DNA of 64,000 bases from DATMNI01 sp035570275 (GTDB lineage: Bacteria > Acidobacteriota > Terriglobia > Bryobacterales > Bryobacteraceae), in the NCBI GenBank assembly GCA_035570275.1, contig DATMNI010000217.1, forward strand, positions 1 through 64,000, read 5' to 3'. Position numbers and translations under genes: made by a program. Each line of letters begins with the position of its first letter. The stretch's first letter is position 1. The notes beneath the pieces are model-generated. The model was not told where the DNA came from. It was given only the letters and a program-made list of their open reading frames with translations, and searched no databases. This document shows, piece by piece, positions 59,135 through 64,000 of this stretch.

Positions 59135-61690
59135 TCAGCCGTCGTGACGCAGAGCGATTAGCGGGTCCACCCGGGCGGCGCGCTGGGAGGGCGCCCAACA
59201 GGCGGCCAGGGCGGTCGCCAGCAGAAGCGCGGCCGCGGCGCTGATTGCCAGGGGGTCGGAAGCGCTGGTCTCGAACAATAGACCGGCGATCAGATTTCGC
59301 AGCATCAGGGCCGCGCCGCTGCCAATCGCCAGACCCGCGCCGGCCAATACCAACCCGCGGCCTAGCACCATGCCGAAAATATCGGCCGCGCGGGCGCCCA
59401 GCGCCATCCTCATACCGATCTCCGCCGTGCGCCGCTCCACCACGCACGACATCACTCCGTAAATGCCCGCCGCCGCCAGCAGCAGCGCCAGCATTGAGAA
59501 GGCCGTGAGCAGCCGCGCGCGGAAGCGATGTGGTGAAGTGGAGGCTGCCAGCAGCGCTTCCATAGGGCGCACCTCCGTCACCACGGCATTCCGGTCGGCC
59601 ACCGCTACCAGGCGGCGGAGCGCAAGGCCGAGCGCGCCTTCTCCCGAGCGCGGGTCGCCCGGTCGGCCGCCAGAAAGTTGGCCCCGGCCCACGGCCCCTG
59701 ACCCCCGGGCCCCGATCAACGGGCCGGAAAGCCTGCTGACCACCAGGAACGCGTTCCGCCATTCCCCGCGAAAGTACGGCACATAGAACTGGGGCCGGGG
59801 CGCCGCGTCCAGCCCCGCGTGGCGCACATTGGCCACCACACCGACCACCTTCATCCAGTGCGGTGTGGGAGAAGCGAACCGCGGGTTGATGGTCGTCATT
59901 CGCCGGCCAATCGGGTCCAGGCCAGGCCAAAACCGAGCCGCCGCAGCCTCGTCTACAACCACCACGGCCTCGGATTCATCGGTATCGGCTTCGGTGAAGA
60001 CCCGTCCGCTTAGCAGCCGCATCCCCATCACCCGGAAATAATCCGGCGTCACCGACCGTTGGCTGCCGTGCAGCGAATGGCCGGTGGGCATGCCCTCCAC
60101 GGTCACGATATCTCCCTGCCCATCGATCACGCCCGCCAACGGCAGCCGATTGGTGCCGCCGGCCGCGGTGACGCCCGGCAGGGCACGCACCTGTTCCAGT
60201 AGCCGGCGGAAGAAGACTTGCGGCCGGTTGGGCCCCGGCAGCGCGCTGGTGGAGTAAGTTGCGCTCGACATGTCGATGCGGGCGGTGATTACGCCTTCGG
60301 GCCGAAATCCGGGATCGATGGTATCCAGGCGTTCCAGACTCCGCAGCAGCAACGCCGCGCCAACCAGCAGAACCGTCGACAGCGCTACTTCCACGATCAC
60401 CAGCATGTCGCCCAGACGCCGGCGCTGGCCGCCCACCACCCCTCCCACGCCAGGCTGACCGTGCACGAATTGGGTTCCGGCGGACTGCAGGGCGGGCGCC
60501 AGCCCGAAGCCGATGCCCGTCAGCACGGCAATGGCTGCGCAAATCAACAGCAAGGCTGCATCCGGCCGAACCTGGCTCAGGCCGGGGATATCGGGCGCCA
60601 TGTTCCGGAGCGCGTCCAGGACCGCAATCCCAAGTATCAGGCCGCCTGTGCCGCCCGCCGCGGAAAGCATCGCGCTTTCGGTCAGCAACTGCCGGACGAT
60701 GCGGAAACGCGTGGCGCCGAGTGCGCCGCGGACGGCCATCTCGCGCTGGCGCAACCCGGCGCGCGCCAGCAGCAGATTCGCCGCATTCACGCACGCGATC
60801 AACAAGACGCAGCCAACCGCCGCCATCAGAATCAGGATTGGGCGGCGCACCGTGGCGGTTCGATAGCGCGCCAACGGCACCACCGAAACCGCGGGATTGA
60901 CGTCCGCCGGGCCGTGCTCGGCAAGAATCGCGCTTTCAATGCCGTTCAACTCGGTCTGCGCCTGTTCCACCGGCACGCCGCGGCGCAGGCGGGCGATGAC
61001 TTCGGTCCACGCGCAGCAGCGTTGCCCGGCGCCGGGTGCGGGCGGTTCGAACTGGGCCGCGCCCAGCGACAGCCACACCTCCGTGCCGGCTGGGTACGAC
61101 GGTTCCGATGGCATCACGCCCACGATCCGATAGTACTTGACGTCGTAACTGTCGACCGTGAGGGTGCGGCCGAGGATGGCGGGGTCGCGCCCGAACTGCT
61201 GTTGCCAAAAATCGTCGCTGATCAGGGCCGCCAGGTCGGCGCCGCGCCGATCTTCGTCCGGCGTGAAGATGCGCCCGCGCACCGGACGGACGCCCAGCGC
61301 GCGTAGCCAGGACGAAGTGACCTGAGCGCTGCGCACCGCCACGAAGGCCGGGGTACGCACCACGGTGGACCGGCTTCCGGGCCACAGAAACGAATATCCA
61401 ATCTCGTCGAAGACACGAGCCCGCGCGCGCCAATCCGCGAAATCGGCCAAGGTAACACGTTCCTGCTCGATGGCCTTCTGCGGATTGCGGGACCAAAGAA
61501 CCACCAGCCGGTCCGGCTCCGGATACGGCAGCGCGCGAAACAGCACGGCGTTGCCAAGGCTGAACATCGCGGTGGCCGCGCCGATTCCCAGCGCCAGAGT
61601 GCCGGCCACACTACCCGCCCAAACCGGCGCCTTCCGGAATTGGCGCAGGGCGTGACGCACGTCGCCCAGCAAACCCTGCACAGCCTGCAT
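59135..61690 (-). CDS. ADOP-family MacB/FtsX-type ABC transporter permease
   Basis: An 851-residue permease of the acidobacterial duplicated orphan permease type. It has an N-terminal membrane helix, a MacB-type periplasmic core domain, three helices with an FtsX block (about 285-420), a second periplasmic domain and a second FtsX block near the C-terminus ('ERRTAEIGMRMALGARAADI', about 765). No ATPase is encoded nearby. A Gly/Arg-rich insertion ('GARGSGAVGRGQLSGGRPGD') interrupts the second periplasmic domain. Such proteins probably take part in export or mechanotransmission with an unlinked ATPase. Divergent from a second ADOP gene. Confidence 0.88.
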   Translation of the reverse strand: MQAVQGLLGDVRHALRQFRKAPVWAGSVAGTLALGIGAATAMFSLGNAVLFRALPYPEPDRLVVLWSRNPQKAIEQERVTLADFADWRARARVFDEIGYSFLWPGSRSTVVRTPAFVAVRSAQVTSSWLRALGVRPVRGRIFTPDEDRRGADLAALISDDFWQQQFGRDPAILGRTLTVDSYDVKYYRIVGVMPSEPSYPAGTEVWLSLGAAQFEPPAPGAGQRCCAWTEVIARLRRGVPVEQAQTELNGIESAILAEHGPADVNPAVSVVPLARYRTATVRRPILILMAAVGCVLLIACVNAANLLLARAGLRQREMAVRGALGATRFRIVRQLLTESAMLSAAGGTGGLILGIAVLDALRNMAPDIPGLSQVRPDAALLLICAAIAVLTGIGFGLAPALQSAGTQFVHGQPGVGGVVGGQRRRLGDMLVIVEVALSTVLLVGAALLLRSLERLDTIDPGFRPEGVITARIDMSSATYSTSALPGPNRPQVFFRRLLEQVRALPGVTAAGGTNRLPLAGVIDGQGDIVTVEGMPTGHSLHGSQRSVTPDYFRVMGMRLLSGRVFTEADTDESEAVVVVDEAAAARFWPGLDPIGRRMTTINPRFASPTPHWMKVVGVVANVRHAGLDAAPRPQFYVPYFRGEWRNAFLVVSRLSGPLIGARGSGAVGRGQLSGGRPGDPRSGEGALGLALRRLVAVADRNAVVTEVRPMEALLAASTSPHRFRARLLTAFSMLALLLAAAGIYGVMSCVVERRTAEIGMRMALGARAADIFGMVLGRGLVLAGAGLAIGSGAALMLRNLIAGLLFETSASDPLAISAAAALLLATALAACWAPSQRAARVDPLIALRHDG

Positions 61691-61743
61691 CTTCTGTATC
61701 CCTCTGTGAGGATGACGCAGAGCGGCGGCGAAGTGTTAACCCG

Positions 61744-61767
61744 TCACACTGTGTGAACCGTTCACAC
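61744..61767. promoter_or_regulatory. Overlapping palindromes between the divergent permease genes
   Basis: TCACACTGTGTGA (61744-61756) shares its right arm with GTGTGAACCGTTCACAC (61751-61767), giving three TCACAC half-sites in alternating orientation. The position in the 144-base divergent region suggests a common operator. Confidence 0.7.
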
Positions 61768-61834
61768 TTGACGGACGCGCCGCCAAGGTGCTAAAAATCT
61801 AGCAGCCTGCATGGCGCTATAAGGAGCCTGCCGT

Positions 61835-64000
61835 ATGCCAGCCGCCGCGTTCCTGGAAATCGTTTGCCACGACGTTCTCTATGCATTGCGAACCATGCGC
61901 AAGAACCCCACTTTCGCCGCCAGCGCCATCCTGACTCTGGCTCTGGGCATTGGCGGCAACACTGCCATCTTCACGGTGATCCGCACGGTGCTGTTGAAGC
62001 CGCTGGGGTATCGGGACCCCGGCCGGCTGGTGCGTGTAACGGTGGACGATTCGCAGCAGAACAACAACGCCGGCAACTTTTCCCAAGAACGTTTTCAGCA
62101 GATGCGGGCCGCGGCGCAATCGTTCGCGCCACTCGGAGCCCACTTCGTTGCCACGGAAAATGTGACGCTATCGGGCGGCGCCGGTGAGCCGGAATCCCTA
62201 AAAGAGGCCCGCGTCTCGGGCAATTTCCTGGAAATTCTGGGTGTGCAGCCTGTGCTGGGGCGCAGTTTCCTGCCGGAAGAGGACACGCGCGGCGGGCCTG
62301 CGGTAGCTATGATCGGCGCCGCGTTGTGGAAGCGGCGGTTCGGCGCTGATCCGCGGATTGGCGGCCGCACCGCTATTCTGGACTCCAGGCCGTTCACCAT
62401 CATCGGCGTGCTGCCGGCCGGTTTTGCGTTTCCCTTCACCGGTGTCGACGTGTGGGTTGCCAGACCCTCGGAGTTCTCCGGGATACAGCCGCCGGCCTGG
62501 CTGCGAACGCCCCTGCTGATCGGGTTTGGCCGGCTCAAACCGGGTGTGACGTTGGAGCAGTCGCGCGCCGAACTGAACGTGCTCAACCATCAATATGTAT
62601 CCGGTCATCCGGGCCAGCGCGACGCCGACCCGAAAGCCGCCATGGCGGTGCTATGGCTGCGCGACCAACTGGTGGCGAACGTGCGCCCGATGCTTTGGAT
62701 GCTGTTTGGCGCCGTCGGTTTCGTGCTGCTGATCGCTTGCGCCAATGTCGCCAGTCTGCTGCTGGCCCGAGCCTCGGCACGCTCCCGTGAATTTGCGGTC
62801 CGATCCGCCCTGGGGGCTCCGCGCAGCCGTCTCGTTATTCAATTGCTGGCTGAGAGCCTGTCGCTGTCGGTGGCCAGCGGTGGATTGGGCCTGTTACTCG
62901 GCCAATGGAGTTTGAGCGCCCTCAGCCGCGTGAGCGCATTCAATCTGCCGCGCGCGGGAGAGATCCGTCTGGACGGCCTGGTGCTTGCATTCACTATCGC
63001 GATCTCCATCCTGACGGGGCTTCTGTTTGGCCTGTTCCCGGCCCTTCGGATTTCGCGGCCGGACTTGGCCGATGTCTTGCGCGAGCGTGGCACAGGATCG
63101 GGCCCCACAACGATGCGAAGCCACGTGCGGCGGAGGCTGTTCGGCGTGACCGCGGGGGGATTGCTGGTGGTGGTGCAGGTGGCACTCTCGGTGGTGCTGT
63201 TGATTGGAGCGGCGCTGCTGATGGAAAGCCTGGCCCGCTTGCACGCAGTGGACCCCGGCTTCCGGGCCGCGAATCTGCTGACCATGCAGGTCCCCCTTCC
63301 GCCCGCGCGCTACGATACGGGTGCGAAGCGTGAGGCCTTTTTCGAGGAACTTGTCCGGCGCCTGGAAACGCTGGGCGGCGTGACCGGCGCCGCCGTAGCC
63401 TTGGGGCTTCCCACGGCGCCGGTCTGGGCATCTCCCATCGCGGTGGCTGAGCAGGCGCCGGTAGCGCTGCGAGACCGGCCTCTGGCGCAATTTCAGACCA
63501 TCACCCCCGCCTATTTCCGCACGCTCGGCATTCCGTTGCGGCGGGGAAGGGACCTTGCCGAGCGCGACAACGCCCCGGGGGCGCCTGGCGTAGCGTTGAT
63601 CAACGAGAGTCTGGCGCGCTGCTTCTGGCCGGCGTATCCTCGCGGTCAGGACCCGGTGGGGCAGCATGTCTTGATGGGCGTCGCTCCTTTGGAGATTGTG
63701 GGAATCGCCGCCGACGTGCACGAGTCCGGCCTTGCCGGCAACGCCAAGCCGGAATGGTATGTGCCTTCCAACCTCAGGCCCATGCAAAAAGGCTACCTGG
63801 CCGTGCGCACCGCAGGCGATCCGAAACGACTGGTCAACGCCGTTCGCAGCCAGGTGCTGGCCATCGACCGCGATCAAGCCGTCTCGGATATCGGCACCAT
63901 GGAGGAGGTACTGGAAACCACGATGGGGCAGCGGCGATTGACGCTGATGCTGCTGGCGGTATTCGCCGCCGTGGCCCTCCTGCTGGCAGTGATTGGCATC
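61835..64000 (+). CDS. ADOP-family MacB/FtsX-type ABC transporter permease (3' partial)
   Basis: The reading frame starts at ATG 61835 (AAGGAG nine bases upstream) and is open to the window end, 722 codons. It begins 'FLEIVCHDVLYALRTMRKNP' with the typical ADOP amphipathic start, then 'LTLALGIGGNTAIFTVI', a MacB core domain ('LGVQPVLGRSFLPEEDT'), an FtsX block ('FAVRSALGAPRSRLVIQLL', about 320) and the second periplasmic domain ('FFEELVRRLETLGGVTGAA'). It ends in the first helix of the C-terminal FtsX block ('LLLAVIGI'), so about 80-90 residues are missing. It is the divergent partner of the gene at 59135. Confidence 0.88.
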   Translation, partial: MPAAAFLEIVCHDVLYALRTMRKNPTFAASAILTLALGIGGNTAIFTVIRTVLLKPLGYRDPGRLVRVTVDDSQQNNNAGNFSQERFQQMRAAAQSFAPLGAHFVATENVTLSGGAGEPESLKEARVSGNFLEILGVQPVLGRSFLPEEDTRGGPAVAMIGAALWKRRFGADPRIGGRTAILDSRPFTIIGVLPAGFAFPFTGVDVWVARPSEFSGIQPPAWLRTPLLIGFGRLKPGVTLEQSRAELNVLNHQYVSGHPGQRDADPKAAMAVLWLRDQLVANVRPMLWMLFGAVGFVLLIACANVASLLLARASARSREFAVRSALGAPRSRLVIQLLAESLSLSVASGGLGLLLGQWSLSALSRVSAFNLPRAGEIRLDGLVLAFTIAISILTGLLFGLFPALRISRPDLADVLRERGTGSGPTTMRSHVRRRLFGVTAGGLLVVVQVALSVVLLIGAALLMESLARLHAVDPGFRAANLLTMQVPLPPARYDTGAKREAFFEELVRRLETLGGVTGAAVALGLPTAPVWASPIAVAEQAPVALRDRPLAQFQTITPAYFRTLGIPLRRGRDLAERDNAPGAPGVALINESLARCFWPAYPRGQDPVGQHVLMGVAPLEIVGIAADVHESGLAGNAKPEWYVPSNLRPMQKGYLAVRTAGDPKRLVNAVRSQVLAIDRDQAVSDIGTMEEVLETTMGQRRLTLMLLAVFAAVALLLAVIGI

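Overview
The window looks like a chromosomal segment of an acidobacterium of the Bryobacterales/Solibacter type. This is an inference from gene content: four very large Oar-like TonB-dependent outer-membrane proteins with N-terminal carboxypeptidase-regulatory domains, two large ADOP-type MacB/FtsX permeases, many Tat- or Sec-exported redox proteins, high GC content, a Ser/Thr kinase/phosphatase pair, and dispersed intergenic palindromic repeats.

Layout. 1-4 kb: the 3' part of an amidohydrolase, then a small accessory block (an OLD-type ATPase/TOPRIM nuclease gene broken by a 10-bp tandem duplication, and a hicA-hicB toxin-antitoxin pair). The block is bounded on the far side by a second, degenerate copy of the amidohydrolase 3' end. 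4.2-10.2 kb: a secreted PQQ-type beta-propeller protein, an Oar-like receptor and a monoheme cytochrome with a helix-hairpin-helix tail. 10.3-17.2 kb: a minus-strand redox cluster with a Tat-exported ThDP enzyme, small c-type cytochromes, a second Tat-type ThDP protein lacking its cofactor-binding domain, a 57-codon remnant of another Tat protein, a glutathione-independent formaldehyde dehydrogenase-like enzyme, a GlcG-like protein and a diheme cytochrome. 17.3-19.8 kb: two paralogous membrane proteins and two small exported proteins. 20-27 kb: a GntR/FCD regulator facing a six-gene operon for aromatic ring cleavage (DUF6282-type amidohydrolase, PIG-L/GalB-like hydratase, fused LigB-LigA gallate-type dioxygenase, SDR, DASS anion transporter, NAD(P)-dependent dehydrogenase). 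Promoters across 5.9-27 kb share a TGAYATRTCA palindrome on or next to the -35 box, which suggests one regulon.

27-36 kb: two TPR proteins, an Oar-like gene broken by a one-base frameshift, a BatA/BatB-like VWA-TPR protein and tRNA-Arg(UCU). 36-44 kb: two intact Oar-like receptors flanking a secreted concanavalin-like protein. 44-49 kb: two double-domain KaiC-family ATPases with a histidine kinase and a LuxR-type response regulator, and no kaiA or kaiB. 49-59 kb: a secreted repeat protein, another GlcG-like protein, an SDR, a Ser/Thr kinase fused to a formylglycine-generating-enzyme-like domain, a PDZ-membrane-GAF-SpoIIE phosphatase, a decayed arsM, and a secreted BNR/Asp-box protein. 59-64 kb: divergent ADOP permease genes around a palindromic operator; the second runs off the window.

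Most likely biology: the 5-27 kb part handles uptake and oxidation of plant- or lignin-derived aromatics. Gallate-type ring opening and hydration are supported by family and context. Coupling of an exported ThDP enzyme to cytochromes is a hypothesis. Several genes are visibly broken (OLD nuclease, one Oar, arsM, a ThDP gene, an NHL-type remnant, an amidohydrolase tail), so parts of the window are decaying or phase-variable.
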